Assembly (NCBI RefSeq): GCF_900112895.1
Contig: NZ_FONL01000002.1
Location: forward strand, 226,061-290,060
Direction: 5' to 3'
DNA: 64,000 nucleotides
Source: Succiniclasticum ruminis DSM 9236
Lineage (GTDB): Bacteria; Bacillota; Negativicutes; Acidaminococcales; Acidaminococcaceae
How positions within the stretch are numbered: the first letter of the stretch is position 1; each line of letters begins with the position of its first letter. The notes below the pieces were generated by a model. That model did no database searches. It was not told the origin of the DNA and saw only the letters and a program-made list of their open reading frames with translations. This document shows, piece after piece, positions 8,698 to 16,522 of the stretch. Made by a program: the position numbers and the translations under genes.

Positions 8698-9522
8698 TTA
8701 AAAACCAAATCTGTTTATTAAATCCCGTACTTTTTCTCTGGGGATCCGCCATTCCGTCAGTTTTTCCGGAAAGCGGCCCGCGTTTCCGTGGTAATCGCTC
8801 CCGCCCGCAATCAAAAGACCGCGCTCCTGTGCAATCTGCAGCCAGAACGCTTCAATGTCTTTCTCTTTCGCCGACGGATGATACACTTCCAGTCCGTCGT
8901 AAGGCAGTTCCTCAAGGAGCCGCAATGCCATTTCACGGTCCCCGATTTCTTCTGGGTGCGCCTGCACCGCAAGCCCACCGGCCTGATGAATCAGCTCCAC
9001 CGCTTCCGGGGGCGTCATCTTGGTCTGGGGCTGGTAGGCAGGCCTGCCCTCCCCTATGTATAAATCAAACGCTTCCTGCACCGTCCGCACATACCGCTGC
9101 GCCACCAGCGCGCGGGCAATATGGGGACGCCCCACGGCGCGCTGCCCTTCTTCCGGAACCGGAACATCCACATCCATCCCCATCTCATGCAGCCGCTTTA
9201 TGATTTTCTCCAAACGGCTCCTGCGGGCGTCACGTACGTCCGCCAGTCGTTCCAGCAGCAAGGCATTATGTTCGTCGATGCCATAACCCAGAATATGTAC
9301 CTGGCGGTTTTCCCACCGGGCGCTGAATTCCACACCGGGAATAAAATCTATGCCGGCAGAAGCGGCAGCTTCTTTCATTTCCGGCAGGCCTTTCAGCGTA
9401 TCATGGTCCGTCAGGGCCAGCACCGTAATGCCGGACGCCTTTGCCATTGCCGCCAGTTCCCGTGGCGGATACACGCCGTCAGAATTGGAACTGTGGATAT
9501 GTAAATCTGCGAATCCCCTCAT
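8698..9522 (-). CDS. PHP-domain phosphoesterase (RNase AM / YciV-like)
   Basis: Metal-dependent phosphoesterase of the PHP superfamily, related to 3',5'-nucleotide bisphosphate phosphatase/RNase AM, which removes or degrades short 5' RNA ends and pAp. Metal-ligand motifs are in order: DLHIHSSNSDG at the start, LTDHDT near residue 37, PGVEFSA near 61, a PHIARALV block with a middle helical insertion, AVQAHPEE near 190, and SDYHG near 241. I place the start at the second ATG (9522), since AAGG is 8 bases upstream of it but only 2 from the first. It lies 19 bp after pepA and 22 bp before the Asp23-like gene. Confidence 0.88.
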   Translation of the reverse strand: MRGFADLHIHSSNSDGVYPPRELAAMAKASGITVLALTDHDTLKGLPEMKEAAASAGIDFIPGVEFSARWENRQVHILGYGIDEHNALLLERLADVRDARRSRLEKIIKRLHEMGMDVDVPVPEEGQRAVGRPHIARALVAQRYVRTVQEAFDLYIGEGRPAYQPQTKMTPPEAVELIHQAGGLAVQAHPEEIGDREMALRLLEELPYDGLEVYHPSAKEKDIEAFWLQIAQERGLLIAGGSDYHGNAGRFPEKLTEWRIPREKVRDLINRFGF

Positions 9523-9541
9523 AATCATTACCTTCAGCAGT

Positions 9542-11098
9542 TTAAAGCGTACGCGCGTATTCTATCAGCGTGGCCGTACCGAACGCGGTGCAGCCTTCCG
9601 GCAGATGTCCTTCCGCTTTTTTTGCGGTAGACGTTCCGCCGATGTCCAGATGCGCCCAGGGAATTCCCGGATCCACAAACTGCCCGATGAACACGCCGCC
9701 CGTAATCGTACCCGCCGGACGCCCTGCGCTGTTTTTGATGTCCGCGCAGCTGCTCCTGAGCATTTCTTCCGCTTCTTCCACGACAGGCAGCTGCCACCAG
9801 CCCTCGCCCACGCGGTGCCCGGCCTTTTTGATTTCCTCTGCCAGACCGTCGGTATTGCTCACGATACCCGACGTATGTTCACCCAGCGCAATGATCACCG
9901 CGCCGGTCAGTGTCGCGATGTCAACGACCTGCGCCGCGCCTTTGCGGCAGGCATACCACACGGCGTCGGCCAGAACCAGCCGCCCTTCCGCATCGGTATT
10001 GTCCACCTCAATGGTTTTGCCGCTGGCCGCCCGTATGATATCGCCGGGCCGCTGGGCCGAACCGGAAGGCATATTTTCCGCGCAGGCCATGACGCCGAGG
10101 ATATTCACCGGCAGCTTCAGGGCCGCAATGGCCTGCATGGCGCCCAGCACGGCGGCCGCGCCGGTCATGTCGTCCTTCATTTCCCCCATACCGTCCGAAG
10201 GCTTGATGGAGATCCCTCCGCTGTCAAAGGTGATGCCCTTGCCCACAAAAGCGACGAACGGTTTGTCACCACCGTTGGCATATTTCAGCGTAATCATCCG
10301 GGGCTCCCGGACACTGCCGGCCCCCACCGCAAGGATCGCGCCCATACCCAGCGCCTGCATTTCCTTAACGCCCAGCACTTCCGCTCCCAGATTGTATTCT
10401 TCCGCAACCTGCAGTGCTTCCTCGGCCAGTGTCTCCGGGTAGATTACATTGCCCGGTTCGTTGGCAAGGTCCCGGGCGCGGCAGATCGCGTTACATACAA
10501 CTTCCGCTTCGCTGATGATCGCGCCGGCGTTTTCGATTGCACTGAAAACCGTCACGGACGTGTTTTCTCCGCTGTCAGGCGTTATACCGGAAACTCCGGC
10601 ATTTTCAGTATTATTTATTTCCAAAGCGGCTGCGCCGCCGTTTACCTTTTTGTTCTTGTACTTATCAAACGCATAACTTCCCAGCAGCAACCCTTCCGCC
10701 AGCGCCTTCAGGTAATGCCCCCGTTTGGGATTTGTCAGCAGCGGGGCCGCTGCAACCGCTTCCCTGATTTTATTCTTTTTCAGTTCCCGGGCCGCGTTGC
10801 CCGCCGCAACGCGCAGATGGTTCGGGGTGCAGGCTTTGCCGGCGCCGATTCCCGCGAAGAGGATGCGGGTAAAACCCGCTTTGGTTTTCAGCAACACTGA
10901 TGTGATATTTCCTGTATCGGTGAAACCATAGCCCTGCGTTTTAATCTGCCAGGCAACGGCATCATAAAATTCTTCCGGCAGGGAAAGCATGTGAATGTGG
11001 TCCGCGCATTCCCTGCACAGGAACAGAACCACCGATTCCGCCTTTTCGTAACATTCAATATTTTCTTTCGCGCTCTTTACGGTAATTAACTGTGCCAT
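9542..11098 (-). CDS. pepA: Leucyl aminopeptidase (M17)
   Basis: Cytosolic two-metal aminopeptidase removing N-terminal residues, often hexameric. The 518-residue protein has the M17 signature NTDAEGRLVLADA near residue 350 and the preceding metal/catalytic blocks VGKGITFDSGGISIKPSDGM (Lys and Asp ligands) and KDDMTGAA. The N-terminal 160 residues form the variable macro-like domain. GAAGGG precedes the ATG. It is followed closely by the PHP gene, suggesting co-transcription. Length and active-site residues are all standard. Confidence 0.95.
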   Translation of the reverse strand: MAQLITVKSAKENIECYEKAESVVLFLCRECADHIHMLSLPEEFYDAVAWQIKTQGYGFTDTGNITSVLLKTKAGFTRILFAGIGAGKACTPNHLRVAAGNAARELKKNKIREAVAAAPLLTNPKRGHYLKALAEGLLLGSYAFDKYKNKKVNGGAAALEINNTENAGVSGITPDSGENTSVTVFSAIENAGAIISEAEVVCNAICRARDLANEPGNVIYPETLAEEALQVAEEYNLGAEVLGVKEMQALGMGAILAVGAGSVREPRMITLKYANGGDKPFVAFVGKGITFDSGGISIKPSDGMGEMKDDMTGAAAVLGAMQAIAALKLPVNILGVMACAENMPSGSAQRPGDIIRAASGKTIEVDNTDAEGRLVLADAVWYACRKGAAQVVDIATLTGAVIIALGEHTSGIVSNTDGLAEEIKKAGHRVGEGWWQLPVVEEAEEMLRSSCADIKNSAGRPAGTITGGVFIGQFVDPGIPWAHLDIGGTSTAKKAEGHLPEGCTAFGTATLIEYARTL

Positions 11099-11176
11099 AA
11101 ACCCTTCCCCATATCCTTTTCACAACACCGGCGGCGCGTCTGCCTTACCACATCCGTACAGCACCGGCTGAAACAA

Positions 11177-12520
11177 TCACTGATACGTTACTGCATTCAC
11201 CAGATTTTCCAAAAAGCTTTTCCCGTTGCTCCGGTCCATGGCCAGATCGCTGACCAACACCCGGCGCACATAGATCTTCCGTCCGTCTTTAAAGTAACTG
11301 CTGGAAGAATGTATCACATAAGGCGTCCCCTTTTCCATGCCCAGGTAAATCATAATATGCCCTTTCATGGAAAGCGGTGAACCCGGCCTCACTGTTTCCA
11401 GCGCCTTCAGTCTTTCGTCCCGGCTCCGGCCGGTAAGGTCTGTCACGCTGCCCGGCATTTTGACAAGCTGTGACGTATTGCGGGGCAGATCCAGCCCCAT
11501 GGTGCGGTAGACCGAACCCACCAGGGAGGAACAGTCCACGCTGCGCATTGCCCCGCCCCAGCCGTATATGGAACCGTAAAACTTAAACGCCTGCCGGATC
11601 ACCTGGTCGGACGTGTACGGAAGATAGCCGCGGTGCAGATTTTCATCTTTGTTGATCCATGTCTGCTTCTCTTTCAGCAGACCCGCCTTGTGATCCTTAT
11701 ACGGCAGCAGTACCTGCCAGCGGTTTTTCTTTTCCTGCAGAAGCTGCAGTTTCGCGCCCATCAGATGGAACACGTCCTCCCCGTTGACCCGGGTATAAAA
11801 ATCCCTTCCGGTAACCATAAGAAAGTCCTGCGGGTCAGCGTATTTCATCCACTGCTCCCGGGTACAGGGCGCCACATCCTCTCGGGCGATCCACCCAAAC
11901 AAATTGTACAGCCTCACATAGTAATACTTTTTGTCCAGGGATTCATGCAGGATTGCCACCGGCTCCCCCGCTTCCAGAACGGAATCCTGCACATTATCGT
12001 AATATACATCTTCCGGCGACTCAAACAGACCGTCCGCCAGGGGCAGGTTGCGGATCAGCGCGTGCCGTACCGTAACCCCGTAACGCACATCTGCCGCTTC
12101 GTTTTCCGAAGGCAGCGCCGCCAGATTCAGGTTGTTTTGTATCGCTTCCTTTTCCGCTTCGGTTACTTCCCTGCCGTTCCGGTACACAGTTCCCCGCATG
12201 GCCCATGTGTTTGTAATCCAGGGCAGGAACTCTTTCACGGGAATGGAAGACGGCAGCCGTTTCATATCGGTCACATCCAGGTCCGCCGTACGGATTTTCT
12301 GATTGAACGCTTCAATCTGTTCTTCGTCCAGGATCACCTGGTCCCCTGCATTGTTATTTAAAATCCAGTAAGACGCCTCTGTCAGTTCCCCGGACTCCAC
12401 GATGCCCGCCAGAGCCTGCGAAGAGAAAAGGAATACGGTCATGCATGCCAACGCCGACGCCTTAATCATGTTTAATACTGATTTAATTATGCTGAATCGG
12501 TTCAAAAAATCTTTACCCAT
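11177..12520 (-). CDS. Secreted NlpC/P60 peptidoglycan hydrolase with SH3-like domains
   Basis: Predicted gamma-D-glutamyl peptidase acting on cell-wall peptides. Signal peptide at residues 1-39 ending SSQALA. The middle region (about 90-290) fits the SH3b-type domains that accompany these enzymes (TVRHALIRNLPLADGLFES, LFGWIAREDV). The C-terminal NlpC/P60 domain has the catalytic Cys in GWGGAMRSVDCSS, the His in GHIMIYLG and a third polar residue in VIHSSSS. I start at 12520, where GGAGAAGG precedes the ATG; the longer GTG reading at 12541 has no ribosome site. Monocistronic, 447 residues, with its own promoter overlapping the upstream sRNA terminator. Confidence 0.9.
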   Translation of the reverse strand: MGKDFLNRFSIIKSVLNMIKASALACMTVFLFSSQALAGIVESGELTEASYWILNNNAGDQVILDEEQIEAFNQKIRTADLDVTDMKRLPSSIPVKEFLPWITNTWAMRGTVYRNGREVTEAEKEAIQNNLNLAALPSENEAADVRYGVTVRHALIRNLPLADGLFESPEDVYYDNVQDSVLEAGEPVAILHESLDKKYYYVRLYNLFGWIAREDVAPCTREQWMKYADPQDFLMVTGRDFYTRVNGEDVFHLMGAKLQLLQEKKNRWQVLLPYKDHKAGLLKEKQTWINKDENLHRGYLPYTSDQVIRQAFKFYGSIYGWGGAMRSVDCSSLVGSVYRTMGLDLPRNTSQLVKMPGSVTDLTGRSRDERLKALETVRPGSPLSMKGHIMIYLGMEKGTPYVIHSSSSYFKDGRKIYVRRVLVSDLAMDRSNGKSFLENLVNAVTYQ

Positions 12521-12612
12521 TGCCTTCTCCGGAAAACACACCTTGTTTAATGTGCAGCATTCTGTTTCGTTTAAACTCTCTGTTTACTTACGCCCGTTAT
12601 CTTGCTTACCTA

Positions 12613-12641
12613 ATTATAACCCATAAAAAAAACGTATTCAA
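12613..12641 (-). promoter_or_regulatory. Promoter of the NlpC/P60 gene, inside an sRNA terminator
   Basis: TTGAAT (12636-12641), 17 bp and TATAAT (12613-12618) on the minus strand. The -35 is formed by the descending arm of the small-RNA terminator hairpin and the spacer includes its T-run, so terminator and promoter share bases. Confidence 0.65.
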
Positions 12642-12743
12642 TAACCTTGCGGTTAAAGAATACGCTTAATTTAATCTGATCCCGGCACCTGCCTTTCCCG
12701 AGTTCTCCCAAAACAGGTCAGGCAGATGTCTGTATCAGTTTGT
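12625..12743 (-). ncRNA. Unassigned small RNA of about 118 nt
   Basis: A free-standing transcription unit with its own consensus promoter and a strong intrinsic terminator, containing no credible reading frame. The 5' part folds as a rod: CTGAT pairs with ATCAG and CATCTGCC with GGCAGGTG around a loop with further short helices. The 3' part is the terminator: CGTATTC (complement of 12658-12664) and GAATACG around an inner AACC/GGTT pairing, then eight T (12625-12632). It lacks the GGAAGGAAGC loop of SRP RNA and does not match riboswitch classes I can recognise. It might instead be an attenuated leader of the NlpC/P60 gene, but that gene has its own promoter. Confidence 0.6.
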
Positions 12744-12749
12744 GATAAG

Positions 12750-12778
12750 ATTATAAACTAAAACGGTTTGAAATGCAA
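12750..12778 (-). promoter_or_regulatory. Promoter of the small RNA
   Basis: TTGCAT (12773-12778), 17-bp spacer and perfect TATAAT (12750-12755), predicting a start near 12743. Between here and dapA (12779-12909) I see only an AT-rich hairpin near 12810-12832. Confidence 0.65.
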
Positions 12779-12909
12779 ACTTTTTTCAAAATTTGACGCG
12801 TACATGAAACCAATTACTGATAAAACAGTAATTTTTTAAACAGAATACTGCGATAATCGTCCAAAAGCATTAAGCCGGAGTCTTATCCCGCAGCATTTCG
12901 AAGCGCGTG

Positions 12910-13803
12910 TCAGATCAGCCCGTTCTCTGCCAGGATCGCTTTCATCTTGGCCAGTGCGCCTTCCGTCATGGGGGTCAGAGGCAGACGCGGCGCGCCTGCG
13001 TCAATGCCGGTAACCAGGGTAACGGCCGCTTTGACCGGGATCGGATTGGTTTCGATGAACAGGGAATTGGCCAGCGGAACCATTCTCTTATTGATTTCCG
13101 CTGCTTTTTTAACATCGCCGCTCTCATAAGCTGTCATCAGATCCTGCAGAATCTCGCCGCCGATATTGGACAAAACGGAAACAACGCCGGTAGCGCCTAC
13201 CGATGCGAAAGGCAGCAACAGTCCGTCGTCGCCGCTGTAAATAGTGAAATCGGCAGGCAGCAGACGGAACAGTTCCGCAACCTGGGCCACATTGCCGGCC
13301 GCTTCCTTGATCGCCACAACATTTTTGAAATCTTTGGCGATACGGGCTACCGTCGCCGGCGGGATGTTCGCCGCGGTACGTCCGGGAACATTGTATAAAA
13401 TAATCGGTTTTGCGGTGCATTCGGAAATAGCCTTGAAATGCTGGTAATAACCTTCCTGGGTCGGTTTGTTGTAGTACGGGCCAACGATCAGGAAGCCGTC
13501 TACGCCGATTTCGTCGGCAATCTTTGTGGTCTCTACGCTGTTGGCGGTGTTATTGGAACCGGTACCCGCAATAACGGGGATACGTCCGTTAACCTGTTTT
13601 ACAACAGTTGCCCAGATTGCTTTCTTTTCTTCCATGGTCATGGTAGCCGCTTCACCGGTAGAGCCGGTTACCACCAGGGCGTCAGTGCCGTGGGCGATCC
13701 ACCACTCCACCAATTGTTTCGTAGCTTCCAGATTTAAGCTGCCATCCGCAGCAAAGGGGGTTATCATAGCGGTCAATATTCTGCCAAAATACGGATTCTT
13801 CAT
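12910..13803 (-). CDS. dapA: 4-hydroxy-tetrahydrodipicolinate synthase
   Basis: Condenses pyruvate with aspartate semialdehyde, the first committed step of the lysine/diaminopimelate pathway. 297-residue class I aldolase TIM barrel. The motif GTTGEAAT-like VTGSTGEAATMTMEEK, the YNVPGRTAANI block containing the active-site Tyr, and the Schiff-base Lys in VAIKEAAG are all present. It is the last gene of the riboswitch-controlled dapB-asd-dapA operon, 126 bp after asd. Its ribosome site is GGAGAGGA. Lysine/DAP supply also serves peptidoglycan, which in Negativicutes carries the SLH-binding modification. Confidence 0.97.
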   Translation of the reverse strand: MKNPYFGRILTAMITPFAADGSLNLEATKQLVEWWIAHGTDALVVTGSTGEAATMTMEEKKAIWATVVKQVNGRIPVIAGTGSNNTANSVETTKIADEIGVDGFLIVGPYYNKPTQEGYYQHFKAISECTAKPIILYNVPGRTAANIPPATVARIAKDFKNVVAIKEAAGNVAQVAELFRLLPADFTIYSGDDGLLLPFASVGATGVVSVLSNIGGEILQDLMTAYESGDVKKAAEINKRMVPLANSLFIETNPIPVKAAVTLVTGIDAGAPRLPLTPMTEGALAKMKAILAENGLI

Positions 13804-13929
13804 AATGTTCCTCTCCTTTTCTCATAAACTCATCAGATTGAACAACATCGCGCTCATAAATTAATCTATACGGGTTTTGTTTTGCCGGAATGTAACGGGA
13901 AAAGCCTGTGCTGTTTTCCGGATTATCCT

Positions 13930-14961
13930 TTATACCCAGCCGTTTTTGATCATGCATTCCGCGATCTGCAGGGTGTTCAGGGCAGCGCCCTTGCGGATCT
14001 GGTCGCCCACTACCCAGAAGTTGAAGGTGTTGGGGTTGGAGAAGTCGCGGCGCAGACGGCCTACATAGCAATCATCCTTGTCGGATGTGTACAGCGGCAT
14101 CGGGTAGATCTGCTCTTCCAGATCGTCCTGCACCTGTACGCCCGGGAAGTTTTCCAGCGCCTTGCGCATATCCGCCAGGTCAAGGTCATGTTCAAACTCT
14201 ACATTGACGGATTCGGAATGGCTGCGGTAAACAGGCACGCGTACGGTCGTTGCCGTGATCCGCATATCATAGTCGTCGAAAATCTTCTGGGTCTCATTGA
14301 CCATCTTCATTTCTTCCTTGGAATACAGATTGTCCAGGAACACGTCAATCTGCGGAATCAGGTTGAACGCGATGGGATAATGTTTTTTCAGGCTGGCGGA
14401 CGGCAGAATGTGGGGAATCATCTCCCGGCCTTCCGCGTACGCTTTGGTCTCATCGGTCAGCTCGTCGATGCCTTCCTTGCCGGCGCCGCTGACTGCCTGA
14501 TAGGTGGAAACGACGATACGTTTGATACGTGCCAGATCGTACAGCGGTTTCAGCGCCATGCACATGATGATAGTGGAACAGTTGGGGTTGGCGATGATGC
14601 CTTTATGTTTCAGGATCGCCTGGGGATTGATTTCCGGAATGATCAGGGGCACTTCCGGATCCATACGGAAAGTACTGGAGTTGTCAATGACAACCGCGCC
14701 TGCCTTTACAGCGATGGGGGCAAACTCTTTGGAAATGCTGCCGCCGGCAAACAGGGCGATGTCGATGCCGTTAAAGGAATCTTCTTTCGCTTCCTGCACC
14801 GTGTATGTTTTTCCTTTTACCGTAAGCTGGGTTCCCGCGCTGCGGGCCGAGGCCAGTAACCGTAATTCCGCAAAGGGGAAATCCCGTTCCTCAATCAGTT
14901 TTAAAAACTCCGTTCCTACCGCGCCGGTAGCGCCTAAAATGGCTACGTTGTACTTTTTCAT
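13930..14961 (-). CDS. asd: Aspartate-semialdehyde dehydrogenase
   Basis: NADPH-dependent reduction of aspartyl-4-phosphate to aspartate semialdehyde, supplying DapA and the homoserine branch. 343 residues: N-terminal Rossmann motif VAILGATGAVGTEFL, active-site Cys in NPNCSTIIM near residue 129, and the C-terminal catalytic His within the VPVYRSHSE block. I start at 14961 (MKKYNVAIL); a longer in-frame reading that begins inside dapB adds a 41-residue tail unlike the family. The gene begins 35 bp after dapB. Confidence 0.96.
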   Translation of the reverse strand: MKKYNVAILGATGAVGTEFLKLIEERDFPFAELRLLASARSAGTQLTVKGKTYTVQEAKEDSFNGIDIALFAGGSISKEFAPIAVKAGAVVIDNSSTFRMDPEVPLIIPEINPQAILKHKGIIANPNCSTIIMCMALKPLYDLARIKRIVVSTYQAVSGAGKEGIDELTDETKAYAEGREMIPHILPSASLKKHYPIAFNLIPQIDVFLDNLYSKEEMKMVNETQKIFDDYDMRITATTVRVPVYRSHSESVNVEFEHDLDLADMRKALENFPGVQVQDDLEEQIYPMPLYTSDKDDCYVGRLRRDFSNPNTFNFWVVGDQIRKGAALNTLQIAECMIKNGWV

Positions 14962-14996
14962 AAAAACTGCTCCTTTTTTTATTAAATTTAATAATT

Positions 14997-15770
14997 TTAA
15001 TCCAGAATCTGATCCAGGCCGTATACCAGCCCCTGACGGGAACCGATCTTCTTGCAGGCCATGGCCACGCCCGGCATGTAGCATTCGCGGTTGATGGTAT
15101 CGTTGATGATCTTCAGGGTCTCGCCCTGGCTGCCGAACACAACTTCCTGGGACGCCACGTAACCCTGCAGGCGCATGCTGTGGATGCGGATGCCGTCGAT
15201 ATCGCCGCCCCGGGAACCGGCCAGGGTCTCTCTTTCATTGGGATGACCCTGCTTATGGGCTTCACGCACCTCCCCAATCTTCTGGGCGGTTAAAATTGCC
15301 GTGCCGCTGGGAGCGTCCAGCTTCTGGTCGTGGTGCTTCTCGATGATTTCCACATCTTTAAAATATTTGGCCGCTTCCGTGGCCAGTTTGATCATGACCA
15401 CTGCACCCAATGCGAAATTGGGAACGATCAGGGCCGCGGTATTGTTTGCTTCCGCCAGCTCTTTGACTTCCGCCAGACGCTCCGGGGTGAAACCGGTAGT
15501 ACCGACTACCGCGCGGATGCCTTTTTTCAGGATGATACGCAGGGAATCCATGACCACGTCGGGACGGGTAAAGTCAACCACTACGTCCGGTTTGACCGCT
15601 TCCAGCGCCTCGCCGATATTGGTAAATACCGGTTTACCGTCCGGCAACGTTTTCCCTGCCGCATTGATGTCAACACCGCCGGCCAGTTCCAGTTCGGGGT
15701 TGGCAGTAACCATGCGGACCACCTCGCTGCCCATGCGCCCGAAGGCTCCGTTCACTAATACTTTGATCAT
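14997..15770 (-). CDS. dapB: 4-hydroxy-tetrahydrodipicolinate reductase
   Basis: NAD(P)H-dependent reductase, second committed step of lysine/DAP synthesis. The 257-residue protein has the dinucleotide-binding start IKVLVNGAFGRMGSEVV, the substrate-binding motif IEKHHDQKLDAPSGTA near residue 150 with its catalytic His pair and Lys, and the C-terminal GSQGETLKI block. First gene of the operon, preceded by GGGAGGG, and separated from its promoter by a lysine riboswitch leader. All three enzymes of the operon act successively (asd, dapA, dapB). Confidence 0.97.
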   Translation of the reverse strand: MIKVLVNGAFGRMGSEVVRMVTANPELELAGGVDINAAGKTLPDGKPVFTNIGEALEAVKPDVVVDFTRPDVVMDSLRIILKKGIRAVVGTTGFTPERLAEVKELAEANNTAALIVPNFALGAVVMIKLATEAAKYFKDVEIIEKHHDQKLDAPSGTAILTAQKIGEVREAHKQGHPNERETLAGSRGGDIDGIRIHSMRLQGYVASQEVVFGSQGETLKIINDTINRECYMPGVAMACKKIGSRQGLVYGLDQILD

Positions 15771-15909
15771 AATAAACCCTCCCGTTTCTCCATAAATTTA
15801 AAAAGGTTTTGCATCGTCGTCTTATTATTATATTATATACTGTTTTTGCAACGTTGTCAGCCTTTCAGCCCAACAAATTGATATTTTCCCACAAAATATT
15901 TCTATATGT

Positions 15910-15949
15910 TGTGCAAATAAGAAAAGCCGTTGAGAATTATCCCAACGGC
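15910..15949 (-). terminator. Riboswitch expression-platform terminator
   Basis: GCCGTTG (complement of 15943-15949) pairs with CAACGGC (15926-15932), followed on the minus strand by TTTTCTTATTT. It sits about 35 nt after the lysine aptamer, as expected for transcriptional attenuation of dapB-asd-dapA when lysine is bound. Confidence 0.85.
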
Positions 15950-15984
15950 CAGCATGAATTATTTTGCATAATAAAACACTTTAG

Positions 15985-16160
15985 TTGAGATAGCTCTCCG
16001 CTGCACCGGCATACGCCGCACCGCAACGACAGTCCTGAAATTATTCACCCCAGGCCCAGCAACCTGTTCCCGCCGGAACCGGCCCTTCGGCAGCAATCCC
16101 TTTCCCTTACTTCCACGATGCCTCTCCGTAAGGTACTCTTACTTGCCGCGCCTCTATCAT
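15985..16160 (-). promoter_or_regulatory. Lysine riboswitch (L-box)
   Basis: The minus-strand leader of dapB carries the conserved L-box landmarks in order: GATAGAGGCGC at the 5' end, AAGAGTA, GGAGAGGCAT, GGGAAAGGGA, TGCCGAAG, CTGGGCC, GGACTGTC and the closing GGAGAGCTATCTC. The first and last elements pair as P1. The order and spacing match the lysine aptamer, and the promoter upstream and terminator downstream complete an OFF switch responding to lysine. Confidence 0.93.
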
Positions 16161-16173
16161 TGTTATTGGAAAT

Positions 16174-16202
16174 ATTATATGTTAGCTTGTTTTTCTTGTC
16201 AA
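16174..16202 (-). promoter_or_regulatory. Consensus promoter of the dap operon
   Basis: Perfect TTGACA (16197-16202), 17-bp spacer and perfect TATAAT (16174-16179) on the minus strand, placing the start about 8 nt before the aptamer. A full-consensus promoter suits an operon controlled afterwards by a riboswitch. The remaining 16203-16289 is AT-rich with nothing else visible. Confidence 0.85.
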
Positions 16203-16289
16203 ACAAAAAGACTGATTTTTTCCTTATTTACAATAATTGATTCTGTTTTTGCTGTTTTTGGAACGTTTGTTACAGATATTGATAATCTT

Positions 16290-16517
16290 TCACTTTTCCA
16301 TAAACCATTTATTTTCATCGTTGAACAGCGCTACCGTCCTGCCGCAGATGCGGCAGATGTAACGCAGCCCCGTGCCCCCGGCTTTCAGTGAAGCGGCGCG
16401 GCGCACATCAATCACCCGGTCCACGGCAAACACGCGCCCGTCTTCCCATTCAATGGACCGCGGCATAATTTTTCCGCTCAAATCAAAATCTGCATTCACT
16501 TTCAAAGGAATCTTCAT
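16290..16517 (-). CDS. Small CxxC protein co-translated with dinB
   Basis: 75-residue protein of unknown function: IEWEDGRVFAVDRVIDVR in the middle, then GGTGLRYICRICGRTVALF with a CxxC pair, and an aromatic end (NKWFMEK). Similar short proteins, to my recollection, occur beside Y-family polymerase genes in Firmicutes; that is not verified here. AGGTGA lies 5 bases before the chosen ATG at 16517; a GTG at 16526 that overlaps the dinB stop would add three residues. The tight coupling to dinB suggests a shared role in translesion synthesis, which is inference. Confidence 0.6.
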   Translation of the reverse strand: MKIPLKVNADFDLSGKIMPRSIEWEDGRVFAVDRVIDVRRAASLKAGGTGLRYICRICGRTVALFNDENKWFMEK

Positions 16518-16522
16518 TGTAT

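Noticed and set aside
12625..12743. The small RNA as SRP (4.5S) RNA
   Set aside because: A CAGGTCAGG string on the plus strand recalls SRP RNA, but the essential GGAAGGAAGC loop is absent and the promoter/terminator place the transcript on the minus strand.
14962..15084. N-terminal extension of asd into dapB
   Set aside because: The added residues are dapB sequence read in another frame and do not match the family; the internal ATG at 14961 begins the normal Rossmann fold. The same reasoning removed extensions of hypE, hypD and hypB.
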